From Skeletonema tropicum (taxonomy: Eukaryota > Bacillariophyta > Thalassiosirophyceae > Thalassiosirales > Thalassiosiraceae), in contig CM074133.1 in assembly GCA_037178625.1 (NCBI GenBank), positions 2,108,001 to 2,172,000 on the forward strand: 64,000 nt of DNA, read 5' to 3'. The translations under genes were made by a program, and so were the position numbers. Below are positions 20,551 through 31,789 of the stretch, one piece after another; within the stretch, counting starts at the first letter, position 1; every line of letters begins with the position of its first letter. The notes under the pieces are model-generated. The model had not been told where the DNA came from and made no database searches. It saw only the letters and a program-made list of their open reading frames with translations.

Positions 20551-20957
20551 TACAAAACATCGCCCGTGGAGATTGTACATCCTCTCACGGTAACATCTGT
20601 CGTAAATCCTGCTGCCACACGTCACACTAGACTGTCTGCAGCTAACCCCCGAAATGTGTACCTAACCTACAGAAATAGCACAGCTAACTATCTATTCTAA
20701 GCACAACCGATATCCCGAAGGCGCGTACTTGTCACTCGTGTAGTGACAAGCCGTCTTTTGCTTATTTTTGTTAAACGTTACAACAGATTATAGCTGCGTA
20801 CAAGCCTCAAAGTACACAGTAAACCAGTATTCAGTCTAACTCAACGCTAACCATTGCGCATCTCTTGCGCAATGCAATGTGAGTATGAACCCTTACATCC
20901 TACACGAGAAAGGCCACGGTCTGACTTTCCTACCAAGTCACGGGCGAACTTTTCTAG
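20551..20957. repeat. Left 407-bp terminal direct repeat
   Basis: Identical by eye to 24807-25213. It contains a palindromic ACTTGTCACTCGTGTAGTGACAAG hairpin core (about 20727-20750) and GCGCATCTCTTGCGC near its end. A 171-codon open frame starts inside it at 20854 and runs into the interior, with no recognised family. Confidence 0.85.
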
Positions 20958-23900
20958 TCCCCTCAGGATTGACGTCGATTGCCGAATCAACTCAATACTG
21001 CCTCGATACATAAGTCACCGAATCTTCCAAATTTGTAATCGCTTGCGCAACCACAACATACCTCATACTCGTTGCATCACTCCTGAAATACCACGATATC
21101 TTTGCAGACTATCATTCTCATTTCTCGACGACAACTTTCAAAAGGTTTTCAACTCAGCTATCCGACCTAGTATCCCAGATACCGTCGCAGCTAAAGTCAC
21201 AATCAACTCGAACTTGCGTCCAAGTCTTATGCATTATCTCGCAGAGCAAGTCTATGCATCTATCGCATCACCAAACAACTTACCGTACGAGCACGAAGCT
21301 TTACAGCACAAGTTGCTATATTTCACCCGGACCTGCCAAACATCCGGTCACAGTAGTTCCAAGGACTAAGCCAGAAGTCCCCTCAAAGTAGCAATAAATG
21401 TGCTAGAAGCCACATCTTTCTGTCAACACTCACGTCCCAAATCGTCGAGATATACTCACAATTCGAACCATAGGTGCATCGATACTCGCCTACTTCAATA
21501 AACTGCTGTTCATGCCAATCATCCCGATCGCACATACGAACCGTCACAGATTCGTTTTCTTCTGTCACCATCGGTGGGTAAATAACCCCTCAGAGAGAAT
21601 CTAAACAGAGATAGAGCAAGCTACCAACCTATAGCTCGTGACACAATGCCGATGCATTTCCATTGGATTAACTTCAGAGCAACTGTCCTGCGAACACTCA
21701 AACGCAGCACTACTTTCAGTCTTATCCACTGGAGCATCAGTGTAAGTATCCTCTGTCCATTCACCTCCTTAGGCTCTCCCCACAGTTCGCGCTGTTCAAT
21801 GAGTCATATGATGAAACTCTTCCATCATTTAGCTAAACGTCCCCTCAACCGAGCCTCTGCCCGCTGAACCTAAAGGTTAAAGCCTCACGTACCCTGACTC
21901 AAAGACCCAAGCCAAACCATGTTGTTATATCGCACCAAGTCTTGATCTCATCAAATACATCGGCAGACCACGACAGCACTGTACTCTGTCCCGTACGTCC
22001 ATTCCTTGAACGTCCACTAGACTCTGCACTCTGTCTAAGATGTCCAGCGTCGATATGTGCCAAAGCTTTCCGCTCGTGCCACTTCAGCCCATCTGCTGCG
22101 ATGCACTTCACATAAAACCATAGCTTAATCAACCACTAATCTTTTCGCGCCTCAAGCATATTTGTTATCAATTCTTTGGTTTCAGAATCTTGCTGATATG
22201 TCTCGCCGCCTTGCAATCCTACTTAGGTTGTCCACTCCTATCATTGCGGCAACGATCCCATCAGACTTTGTCTGCAGTCGATCCCGAGTCACTTTATTAC
22301 CGCCATGCACGCTAACACAGCCAGACTCAATCAACACACAGTTGTTCGACACAAGACCCATTTCTCACCCATGTATCTTCTGTATCGCAACGCCAATCAC
22401 AACAGCACAACTTCAGAGCCAACAAATACATACTAGACTCAATCACTGTCATCCTGACTGACTGATTTTCGATGTAACCTTCGTCCCAACACACAACTGT
22501 CGTGACTACTGCATCTTCACTTCTATTTCATTCCAGACATCAAAGCAGTTCTCCTGTGGCTTCACGCAGTCCCCTTACAAACTATCTTTGGTAGCGGCAG
22601 AATAACATCCCACTTCGATTTCTCGCGCTGCTAGAAACACTATCTACAACCGCAACTTCAATCGATGTAAGCAATCCTCCCAGCGGTCATTAGTACCATG
22701 ACCTCGTGAGGACCGCCATCTTGGATGCCATGATTACCATCACCCGAACAGCCTTGCATTCCAGATCTGCACCATCTCATTGAACACTTGCTCATCCATC
22801 CTGAAATCTGTCCCCTCTGAATTGAAGTAGTTGTTTTTTTTTACACCCACACTTCGATTCAGCACATTCAAACATAAGGACTCTTCCTAAGTGAACTACA
22901 CAGCATCATTCTGTCTTGTCCCCTCGCGGAAGTATCTCTCATCTCGACTTGTCCCCTCTGCATCGAAGTACTAGTCATTCCTCACAACACTTCGATTCAG
23001 CTTGTTCAAATATAAGGACCGCTCTTCCAATCATGTCCCCTGTCTAACCACTAACAGGAACGTCTCTTGGAACTAATGATGTATCGTCTCAAGTCATTCC
23101 ATCACCGCCATGTAAAACGCAACACAGCAACTTATCGACGTCTCATCACACTATCAATCAGGTGCCAAACTCCTCTTTGCTCATGCTCCGAGGTCACCTC
23201 CGTTCGTCACTTTATCACCGCCTACTATCTTCGGCACGACGAACACTTGGAGTATTTCAGGCCTACCTACTCTCGATTTCACGCAACGCTCGTTGCTCTC
23301 AATAAGAATGTCAGATCACTCAAATACGAACCCTCGAAGACTTGTATCTCGTGCGGTATGCCAATTGCCACACATACTATCCTCCTCGGCAACTTCTTCA
23401 GCTCAACGAATGAATGACACTTCTACTCTGTCAATCCAGCCTACAGGTATCACTACTCCTGTTCTGGTTCGTTCCGACTTCTTTACCAAGTACCTTACCA
23501 TCCCATCTGATCGGTGTACTCTGGTCTAATTCATCAGCATAAAGGAGAAAGATATACACACATCAACCGTTGTACTTGGCTTCACAATGAGGATCATCAT
23601 ACGCAAATCACCCATCGTACTTGGCTTCACAAAGCTCATGCATATTATTCCTTCTTGGACACCTCCTGCTGACTACTGTTTCTGATTCAATTACGGCTTT
23701 GCCATACTAGGCCATAAACTAGAATCCTTGACAAGGGCTCTTCCTGTCTCCTTTCTTCACCACCATCACCTCAGCGCAGGCGCTAGAGCACGAATTAGCC
23801 ATCATGATATGCGTCTGGTTATCAGCCAATTTGATATACGTCATCACAACGAGCTAATCATTCCCTCACACTTGTCCCCTCGCTGAGAGATGTGGTTAAG

Positions 23901-25212
23901 AATAGTCCTCCTCAAACGAATCTATCTCACACTTCACTAGATCTCGGAAGACTTCGTGGAACCACTCCACTAAGAACTGATATAAATCTTGATGAAACTC
24001 GTCGACACTCCTCATCGTATCAACCTCCACCAACTGATCTCTAATCAATTCTTCTCGCTGCAACGACTCGCAGCACTTCACTTGTCCTCGCCTGGCTGGA
24101 TGTCAAATCTCTCCTCCCAGATTTATCCATGTTCTTCTTTACCACTTGGTGGCCGGCAGGATGACGTCTTGTCCATCCACTGTACCACTACCACCTGGCT
24201 GGATGTCAAATCTAGATATTTATCCCTCACCAGACTAAACCATCACAAATCTCACGGCTGAGCATTGGTTGCTCACAGCTCCAGTGCACCCACTAGTAAG
24301 CCTAACCAGATCATTATCACATGTCACTCGGAATCAAACACTCATAGGCTTCCAACATGCTCGTCCTTGTGGTCCTCGTTCATCATATTTACGTTCCAAC
24401 ACGCTGGAATTGTTTCTCATGGCAAGTTGAAGGAAAAGGAGCTCGTGTTCTCCCCTACCCTGGTTGCAGCTCTTAGTGAAAACCACGCCCACACGTGTGT
24501 CTTGTGTGTCTGGTTGCGGTCCCTTGCTAGTGAAAGCTTGCCAAACTACTCACAGTCACTACTGCAAAAGACCCTGAGCCTAGAGGATACGATCTAATTT
24601 CCCACAACGGACTGATGGATTGGCAGATTCTACCGCCACTATTGCACCCTTGGCGCACACATACGTCGAAGATGTTCCCAACATTTCTAGGACACTATTG
24701 TTCTCAACACCTTCACTGACGATTCACTGCTTCAGCAGAAGCATTACTAACCAACATAGCCCTTCCGTCCCCTGACAAACAGCTATGAACTATGGGTCTG
24801 ATAAACTACAAAACATCGCCCGTGGAGATTGTACATCCTCTCACGGTAACATCTGTCGTAAATCCTGCTGCCACACGTCACACTAGACTGTCTGCAGCTA
24901 ACCCCCGAAATGTGTACCTAACCTACAGAAATAGCACAGCTAACTATCTATTCTAAGCACAACCGATATCCCGAAGGCGCGTACTTGTCACTCGTGTAGT
25001 GACAAGCCGTCTTTTGCTTATTTTTGTTAAACGTTACAACAGATTATAGCTGCGTACAAGCCTCAAAGTACACAGTAAACCAGTATTCAGTCTAACTCAA
25101 CGCTAACCATTGCGCATCTCTTGCGCAATGCAATGTGAGTATGAACCCTTACATCCTACACGAGAAAGGCCACGGTCTGACTTTCCTACCAAGTCACGGG
25201 CGAACTTTTCTA
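20551..25212. mobile_element. 4.66-kb non-coding element with identical 407-bp direct terminal repeats
   Basis: Terminal repeats at 20551-20957 and 24807-25213 look identical by eye along their full length and are in direct orientation, like LTRs. The flanks carry GGAG on both sides (20547-20550 and 25213-25216), a 4-bp target duplication. Each terminal repeat ends in short inverse sequences: TACAAAACATCGCCCGTG at the left end and the inverse of CTAGAAAAGTTCGCCCGTG at the right end. The 3.85-kb interior has no gag, protease, reverse transcriptase or integrase frame on either strand. It is G-poor on the plus strand and carries about ten GTCCCCT strings plus several short internal duplications. 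Read on the minus strand, GAGGGGA directly precedes the distal terminal repeat, as a polypurine tract would. It is therefore most like a non-autonomous LTR retroelement (LARD-type) transcribed from the minus strand, recently inserted. Confidence 0.75.
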
Positions 25213-25213
25213 G
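24807..25213. repeat. Right 407-bp terminal direct repeat
   Basis: Direct copy of 20551-20957. No difference was noticed between the two copies on reading, which points to a recent insertion or to gene conversion. Confidence 0.85.
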
Positions 25214-25437
25214 GAGGTCACAGGTAGGTGCGTGGGTAAGTAGCCTTGGCCCGCACGAGATTGAGCCTTGTCACACCTGTCGTGACAGACCATACCATAT
25301 GTGTGCCCTGGACAGGGTTGTGCACCCAAGGGAAAATCCGTTGGGTATGGGTGTCGGGTATGGGTATCCGGAAAAGGGGCCTCGGGTATGGGTATCGGAT
25401 TCCCGATACCCGAGCCAAAATCCTCGGGTATCGGGTA

Positions 25438-27596
25438 TTATGGCGCGCACTTCACCACTTTTTTTTCTTCGAATTCACAAACGCTTCATTTTTGACACCT
25501 CTAAAATTACCATTTCGAAATATCGCCTTTTTTCATTGTATTGGTGGAATAACTTCGTCCATAGTCGGTCCGACACCACTCCAACGCCATCAATTGAGGG
25601 GGACCATATATCCGCTTCGGGCTGTGGCCTTGGATCCGTTGCAATCGCCGTCATTTTCGATTTTACGGTGGCTAAAAGTGGCTCGGAACTCTCCTCCATC
25701 CCTCCGACATCGCCGCGACGTTGCCAACAGCCGCAGCACTCCACCAATTTGCTATGCAAGGGCATAAATCGACGGAATAGATCATATTACATCGCCCAGT
25801 GACCTGGATTGGGGTGGCGACTCCTTTTTCTTCGCCGGTTTCAACTCGTTGCGACCTGGCAATATTTAATGTTTTTTCATTGGATTTTTATCGAGTTGGA
25901 GTTGCGATGGGTCACGGGTCAGAGTAGCAAAAATTGGCAAGTGACGTGGGGGGGGATTAGTTTAATTAGCTGCATTCGACAAAGATAAGATTGGTTATGG
26001 TGGAGATGTAGAGTAGATGAGGATGGCAATAACAACGAAATCGAAAAAGGGAATAATGAGATGCCATTCGGAGGAGGAAATGAAGAATGAATCCTCCATG
26101 CGCTGATTGACTGTTTCATTTCAAGATTAGCGGACAGAAGGGAAATCACTCGTGCATGTGCTGCATGCAGATCCTCATCGGGATGGAACAAACTTACATT
26201 TTCCTGCAGGATAGGAGAACAAAAGCATGAGCCTTGAAGGTGGGGGTGAACATTTAAATTCAGGGTCGAGAGGGAAGGACCAACATCGATTGGATATATA
26301 TATATGTAACAGAAATTTTAAAGTACGTCTGGTGGGCCCTCAAGAGGCGACATTATCTACACTAAGTGATAACGAACATGTGCTGCAGTAGCTATTATTT
26401 CCCAGATCGCACCCCAAGCCTGCTATCTTTCAAGCAGGCCAGGATTAACAACGTCAACCTATTCAGTTCGTTTGTGGTGTCGATTACTCGACTGGGTGGA
26501 AAACATCATCTATTCTCACTTGGTTTGGTTCAAGGCGTAACACGTCGCTGTCTGCTTGCTCCCTAGCTTCTCTCGCGATATTGCGAGGTGGTGGCGGTTG
26601 TGGTGGAGCCGATTCGATTTCTGGGAAGTAATCGCTGATGAGTCGTTGCCCTGGCAATAGTGTGTACTTATCACGTTCCCATGCCTTCACCGCCTCTTCG
26701 ATGTGGTGAAGCCAACAACATCGATTGGATAGCTTGCTATGAGATTATACTCCACTGGGAGGAAGAGTGAGAGGAGCCAATATGAGAAAGAGAGATTGAA
26801 TATTAAGTTACATTTTTAGATGCAATCCACCCTCCGTACTCATCTTAATAGGAATAATCTTTTAACAAAAAACACAATCCATCTTCCACTCCATTTCAAC
26901 CGCTCACTATCCTGCGACAATTTGTCAACGAACTTCTTCACTTGTACATGGAGAACTTTCGGGACTCGGGATTGTTTGTATTTCAGCAGTATTCATCTGT
27001 TGCTCCACGGAGGTAAGAGGGGACGGATGCAGAGAAATTGTTTCTCTGAACTCTTTGAACAACGTACGAATACGGAAGCTAGTTACGGAAGCTAGAGCAA
27101 TCCCATGGACCAGAATGTCACCATGAAACGATCCTTCACAGTGTTGTCACTCCATACCACCTCTTGCCGTACCTATCTTCTGATGGACCAAAGAAGACCA
27201 AGAAAAAGGAGTCGCCACCCCAATCCAGGTCACTGGGCGATGTAATATGATCTATTCCGTCGATTTATGCCCTTGCATAGCAAATTGGTGGAGTGCTGCG
27301 GCTGTTGGCAACGTCGCGGCGATGTCGGAGGGATGGAGGAGAGTTCCGAGCCACTTTTAGCCACCGTAAAAATCGAAAATGACGGCGATTGCAACGGATC
27401 CAAGGCCACAGCCCGAAGCGGATATATGGAGCCCCACAATTGATGGCGTTGGAGTGGTGTCGGACCGACTATGGACGAAGTTATTCCACCAATACAATGA
27501 AAAAAGGCGATATTTCGAAATGGTAATTTTTAGAGGTGTCAAAAATGAAGCGTTTGTGAATTCGAAGAAAAAAAAGTGGTGAAGTGCGCGCCATAA
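25438..27596. mobile_element. 2.16-kb element with ~395-bp inverted arms, nested in hAT element
   Basis: The left arm 25438-25832 is the reverse complement of the right arm 27200-27596 with only scattered differences. The outer ends read TTATGGCGCGCACTTCACC, and TA lies on both sides (25436-25437 and 27597-27598). The interior (25833-27199) has no recognisable transposase. Two short minus-strand open stretches (26191-25919 and 26690-26484, the latter with KAWERDKYTLLPGQRLISDYF) may be relics. The long arms resemble fold-back or Mutator-type termini; the class is undetermined. Confidence 0.75.
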
Positions 27597-27598
27597 TA

Positions 27599-28095
27599 CC
27601 GTACGTTTGCTTTCAAAAGTCGAGCAAAAGTTTGAAAACCACTTTTTGTAGCTTCCAGAAGGAATTTTTCGAAAATTCTTTTCGTCACGCCACACGTCGG
27701 AATGAGTAGAGTGGCGTGTCGAAGCCCAAAATAAATATTTTTGCACTCCTCTACTTCAAAAGTGGTTTTCAAAGCCTATTTTACCCTACTCGAGAAAGAT
27801 CAGTTTATTTTGTCTGTGTGACAGTAACTGGTACCAATATACTAATTCCTACGTATAATAGGTAAAACTAAGTCTTTTGCCCTGACTCACCTCCGATTAT
27901 GGCATCTAAAACGACACAACCATGGTGAAAAATGGCTCCCTACGACCAGCCATAACTCGGTAACTACATGGTTCTTGACCCTATTTCAAAGCATCAATGT
28001 TATTTATATGGTCCGTGGAATCTCATAGATACCTTACTTGTCCGCTAACTCCAAGAATTGACGTCAAGCTCGACTTCTGAAAGCAAACGTACGGT
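27599..28095. mobile_element. 497-bp MITE with 28-bp TIR and TA duplication
   Basis: It begins CCGTACGTTTGCTTTCA and ends with the inverse TGAAAGCAAACGTACGG, with one mismatch in about 28 bp. TA flanks both ends (27597-27598 and 28096-28097), like Tc1/mariner-type elements. The interior is AT-rich and non-coding and contains a second small inverted pair around 27664-27774 (AAAACCACTTTT and AAAAGTGGTTTT). It landed at the edge of the 2.16-kb element. Confidence 0.8.
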
Positions 28096-28682
28096 ATCGG
28101 GTATTGGGTATGGGTATTTTTTAGCGATTATAATACTAATTCCTACCAAATTTAGCGACATTTTTGGGTACTTAGAGAAATGTTGGTGACTCATTTCTCC
28201 AACGCTCGAAAGGAGGCATTGTGGATTTGGAACAGGAGATAAAATCTTTCTGAAATCGGGGCAGTTCGCCCGATTTGAAGAAATATTGGATCTTCTAGTC
28301 CAAAACTTCTTAACTACTTTGGGCTAAAATGGCCCCTAAACCGACCTTTTCCCACACGAAAATCACAAAATACCCATACCCGAAATACTGGGTATTTTGC
28401 ACGGGTATCGGGTATCGGTTATATACCCGGAGGGGAATTTTCACGGTATTGGGTATCGGGTATTTACCCGTACCCGAGCCAAAATCGTCGGGTACGATAT
28501 CGGGTATGGGTGCGAACTCGGGTGCACAACCCTGGCCCTGGACCATACAGCCAGGAGGTCGCGCCTATTTTCCGCAGTATTTCATTGATGGAACAAACCT
28601 CGATCGATCTCGATTGACTTGCCCTGCCGAACTCCCCAAACACCTTTACATCTCTATTGTACATCCCCAGAGATCATTGGAC

Positions 28683-29440
28683 ATGAACATGAACTCATCC
28701 AATTTCGCCGTCGATGCGGACGCCGACCAAACGAAGACTCAAATTAACGGACAAGAGATTGTCTTCTACAACGGCAACAACAACGACGACGACGACATTG
28801 AGGCCGATCCTGTACCTGCGAATGCAAGCAACGGCCCCGATGTTGCTTCAAGAGGAGATGCCCCGCGAGGTTTTACCTTGACTACCAAGATGATGGTCTG
28901 CGGGTTTGTGCTCTTATGCTCCGTTGGTGCAGCTGGCATTGCTGTAGGAATGGGAATTGCCGGATCTACTGAGTCTGCCACCAAGCCCAACCTTCAAGCC
29001 CAGAAGATGGAATCGATTGGTAACGGGAAGTCAGGCAACAAGGAGGCGAAGAACCAGACTTGGAAGATTACGTTATTCAATGCATTCTTATACCACTCGA
29101 TATCTTGAGTAATACACCACCACCTGATCCTGCTGTAGTCACCCCGAAGGTATTCAAGAAAGAAGTGTGGAAACCCTACCTCAAGTTTTGTGGCGAGTTC
29201 TGGTTTGGCTTTGCCTACTACTTCACGCTTTACCCTGGGGACATTCCTTTCATTGCTGAACCCATCACTGAAACGACTGATCAATTGGCGACTGATCAAT
29301 TGGCTGGAAACGGATGCACTGCTCTGATGAATGATATTTCTTCTGGAACCATTACTGAAGCATCGTTGGGTGGTATCAAAGATTGTGCCGACGAAATTTC
29401 GCAAGTGATGATTGCTTCTGGTAATCAATGGCCAAATTGA
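28683..29440 (+). CDS. Single-pass membrane protein, unknown (one frameshift)
   Basis: ATG at 28683 (MNMNSSNFAVDADADQTK). About 85 polar, Asn/Asp-rich residues precede one hydrophobic helix (MMVCGFVLLCSVGAAGIAVGMGIAG). A soluble part follows. The frame changes once near 29065-29080, after which it reads PPPDPAVVTPKVFKKEVWKPYLKF, an aromatic segment (FWFGFAYYFTLYPGDIPF), a short duplicated TDQLATDQLA, and ends ISQVMIASGNQWPN. I recognise no domain; the charge pattern suggests type II topology. A small intron instead of an indel was considered, but no GT-AG pair of plausible length fits. Its upstream region is the right end of the hAT element. Confidence 0.5.
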
Positions 29441-30210
29441 TTGGTTTGTTGATTAATGAGAGTATCTATTTTGTGTCCAGCTCCTGCTCCTGTGCATGGA
29501 CAAATTGCAATTGTGCTGCATCTGCATCATGAACTTGGCAGAAGCGATGAAAAAGAAAGTTTGAAGAGAGAATTTGTAGTTGTAGTTCGTTAAAAGCCTT
29601 TAACTGTGTGTACTGCACCTTTTTCACTTCATATTCAGTGTGCGTGGAAATTTCTGTTACACTATTACATACAAGTAGTAACAACTGTGCACACGTCAAT
29701 GTAAGGGCTTTCGGATCTATTCTGAACTCAAGCTGAAGTAGACTTAGCTGTGTTTGCGACACATTAGTCACGACGCAGGGAGTTCCAAGTTCGGCGGTAC
29801 AGAAGTAGGCTAATAAGTGGTGCTGCAGGTGCTGCAGCTGCAGAGGTTCTGATGAAACTATTTATTATTGGTCTGCGAAGCTGCCTTCAATCACGGAGGG
29901 GTTGTTCGTACAGAAGTAATCTCTCACGTCATTTTAGTGTCTCAATTTATTGTGTATCTCGAGAGAGAGAGGGCGCGAGTTTATCCATCCTGCCTCCCCG
30001 TTTTCTTTGAAACGCCGATGAAGTTCAAGTAGGTAGATAGGTGTCGCCTTTGCGACAAAAATAGGTATTAATTCCTACGTATGTCTCTGAATTCGAGCTG
30101 ACATCTTCTTTTTCCTTTTCAGCTGCCTCAGTAAGATGCCTCAGCCGCCAGCAGCACTTGTTGACATTCCATTAGCCATAGTAGAGCTCAAATTTGCCAG
30201 CGCCATCGCC
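29441..30210. other. Intergenic, ~770 bp, contains SelU fragment
   Basis: Apart from the SelU-like fragment at about 29715-29810, I see a GCTGCAG-rich patch (29822-29850), a GAGAGAGA tract near 29962 and the leader of the fasciclin gene. A minus-strand open frame at 29466-29771 starts inside the fragment and is not otherwise coding-like. Confidence 0.4.
29715..29810 (-). pseudogene. Duplicated fragment of the SelU-like gene's N-terminal region
   Basis: On the minus strand the sequence GTACCGCCGAACTTGGAACT and the following TGTCGCAAACACAGCTA block repeat the SelU-like gene at 19432 down to about 19365 (residues VPPNLELPASWTDVSQTQL). Small indels and a stop break the frame. It ends where similarity fades into unrelated sequence, before the UxxC motif. 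It looks like a short ectopic copy, not a gene. Confidence 0.7.
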
Positions 30211-30870
30211 ATGCTATCCACTTCGCAATCATTCGTTCTTACTTTGACCTGTAGTCTGTTACTACCATGGACGACGACTGCTTTCCAATCTTCGAAATCA
30301 TCATCTCTCCTTCACAAAAACAAAAGCTTTCATACCACAAATAGGCTCCGTAGCCAAATTATTTTGTCCGATAGCGTAACCGACGCTGAGGATTACATCG
30401 CCAAGAACTTTCCCACTTGTTCTAATCTCTTATCTAGGAACAATGAAGTAATGAAGAAAATCAACAAGGCTGAAGAGGGATTTACTATTTTCGCACCGAA
30501 CGAGGCAGCATTCCAAGCACTTGGGGATAAAAAGAATGCTCAAATGGAGGATGTCCGAAATGAAGAAATGGCGGAAAAGATTGCTGCCTATCACTGTATT
30601 ACTGAGCCAGTAACGGCGGATCAGCTGTTCAATTCAGGGGGCGTGATTACTATGGGAGGTGAAGTGCCAGCGGAACGATCCGTGTCGGGAGGATTCTTTG
30701 GAGTAGGGGGTAGAGAGGACGGAGGTGTCACTTTGAATGGGAGCAAGGTGGTCAACACATTTGAGTTTGTTGATGATAAGACGTGCATTGTTCATGAGAT
30801 GGATGGATTAATCTCTCCTACTATTCTGTGGCGGTATGCGGATCAGCTTAGAATTCCAGGGTCGACATGA
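30211..30870 (+). CDS. Fasciclin (FAS1) domain protein, plastid-targeted
   Basis: I prefer ATG at 30211 (MLSTSQSFVLTLTCSLLLPW), because it opens a good signal peptide ending TTTAFQS, a diatom A-F plastid motif; an in-frame ATG at 30136 would add 25 residues. The mature part has one FAS1 domain: FPTCSNLLSRNNEVMKKIN, FTIFAPNEAAFQAL (the H1 motif), IAAYHCITEPVTADQLF, TLNGSKVVNTFEF and CIVHEMDGLISP (the H2 region). Single FAS1 proteins mediate adhesion or lipid/protein contacts; plastid forms are found in algae. Unbroken 219-codon frame, no intron. Confidence 0.82.
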   Translation: MLSTSQSFVLTLTCSLLLPWTTTAFQSSKSSSLLHKNKSFHTTNRLRSQIILSDSVTDAEDYIAKNFPTCSNLLSRNNEVMKKINKAEEGFTIFAPNEAAFQALGDKKNAQMEDVRNEEMAEKIAAYHCITEPVTADQLFNSGGVITMGGEVPAERSVSGGFFGVGGREDGGVTLNGSKVVNTFEFVDDKTCIVHEMDGLISPTILWRYADQLRIPGST

Positions 30871-30997
30871 GTAGGTGTTAGTCGATATGGACCTGGGGCG
30901 ACAAACAATGCATACATTTACACTGAGGGGCAATAAAATGACAGGGTGAAGGAGTCGAAAGAAGTCCAAAAAAAAGCTAAGCTACAATAATCAACTT

Positions 30998-31494
30998 TTA
31001 TCCAAGCACACTGTCATTAACCGCAACTCGACGATTCACATTCTTCCGATAGTTTTTGACCAGCAAGTAGAAAATCCACGCTAGCATCAAAATCAATTCA
31101 TCCTTGTCACGATCGTCAAAAAAAATTTTATCGATACCGAATAGATACTGAACAAGTGGATGTGTAAAAAGGATATCAACGGTGATACCGAAATACTTAG
31201 CAAGGAAAAAACCAAAGAGAGAGCCCAAAGTGCCGTTATATAGTCCATGTCATCGTCGTCATCAGAAAAGCTCCCAAAAAACAACCCTAATGCACGGAAT
31301 TGAATCGAGCATCCTGCAAAGAGAAAGAGAGCATGCTTCCAACTATTGTCTTCAGACACCTCCTCAAACAAGTGAATGGAGGTTGCACTCAAGCCGTCGA
31401 AAAATACCAAAGCCAGAAGAGAGATCAATGCTCCAACTACAAAGGCAAGAATTGGCTTCAATTCCTGTTTCGCTTTCGTCAAAACAACGGTCAT
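30998..31494 (-). CDS. Four-TM protein, tandem paralogue 1 (one frameshift)
   Basis: Start ATG at 31494 (MTVVLTKAKQELKPILAFV). Hydrophobic segments: ILAFVVGALISLLALVFF, HALFLFAGCSIQFRALGLFF, GSLFGFFLAKYFGITVDILF and LILMLAWIFYLLV, followed by the basic tail KNYRKNVNRRVAVNDSVLG. An acidic loop (SDDDDDMDY) precedes the third segment. The frame changes once at about 31225, just after this loop. It aligns throughout with the next upstream gene (ILAFVVGxLxSLxA, WKHxLF, RNYRKKVKRR/KNYRKNVNRR), so these are tandem duplicates in the same orientation. No known family. The product is probably an endomembrane protein. Confidence 0.6.
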
Positions 31495-31789
31495 GGTAAA
31501 GAGACTGATATTGAGAAGGCTGTGCTCACTTCCTTTTTGTTGTTGTGAGCAGTGCAAGCACGGAGTGCATGGGAACGCTCTTGTCGACAAGACTGAAATC
31601 ATCAGATTTGCACTTGCGCGCCTGGCTCTTTGTTCGTGGACGCATACGCATATTCCGGTACGACTGAATATCCACATGTTCTACACATAAGTATGGCACC
31701 TCATAGTTGTACGTTCATCTTATTTACACCAAGAAGACTTCAAAGAAATGAAGATAAATTATCAACTATTACTCTAGCACACTGCTCGT

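Larger units (their letters stand above)
25313..28534. mobile_element. 3.2-kb hAT-type element with 8-bp TSD and nested insertions
   Basis: Termini CAGGGTTGTGCACCCA and, inverted, TGCACAACCCTG; the 8-bp direct duplication GCCCTGGA flanks both sides (25305-25312 and 28535-28542). CAGGG ends with an 8-bp TSD are the hAT hallmark. The subterminal zones (25330-25437 and 28086-28510) are packed with GGGTAT / CGGGTATC motifs in both orientations, as expected for transposase-binding arrays. There is no hAT transposase frame. Two other elements sit inside (25438-27596 and 27599-28095). The right end lies 149 bp before the start of a downstream gene, so the element may now supply its promoter or leader. 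Confidence 0.88.

Noticed and set aside
20854..21369. 171-codon frame starting inside the left terminal repeat as a retroelement gene
   Set aside because: No gag, RT or other motif; the copy of the start in the right repeat runs into a different sequence.
28080..28545. GGGTAT-rich tract as telomeric repeat
   Set aside because: Irregular spacing, both orientations, and located inside a transposon with TIR and TSD; not TTAGGG arrays.
28329..28682. Upstream extension of the hypothetical membrane protein through the hAT end
   Set aside because: It would encode transposon sequence; ATG at 28683 starts the native-looking part.
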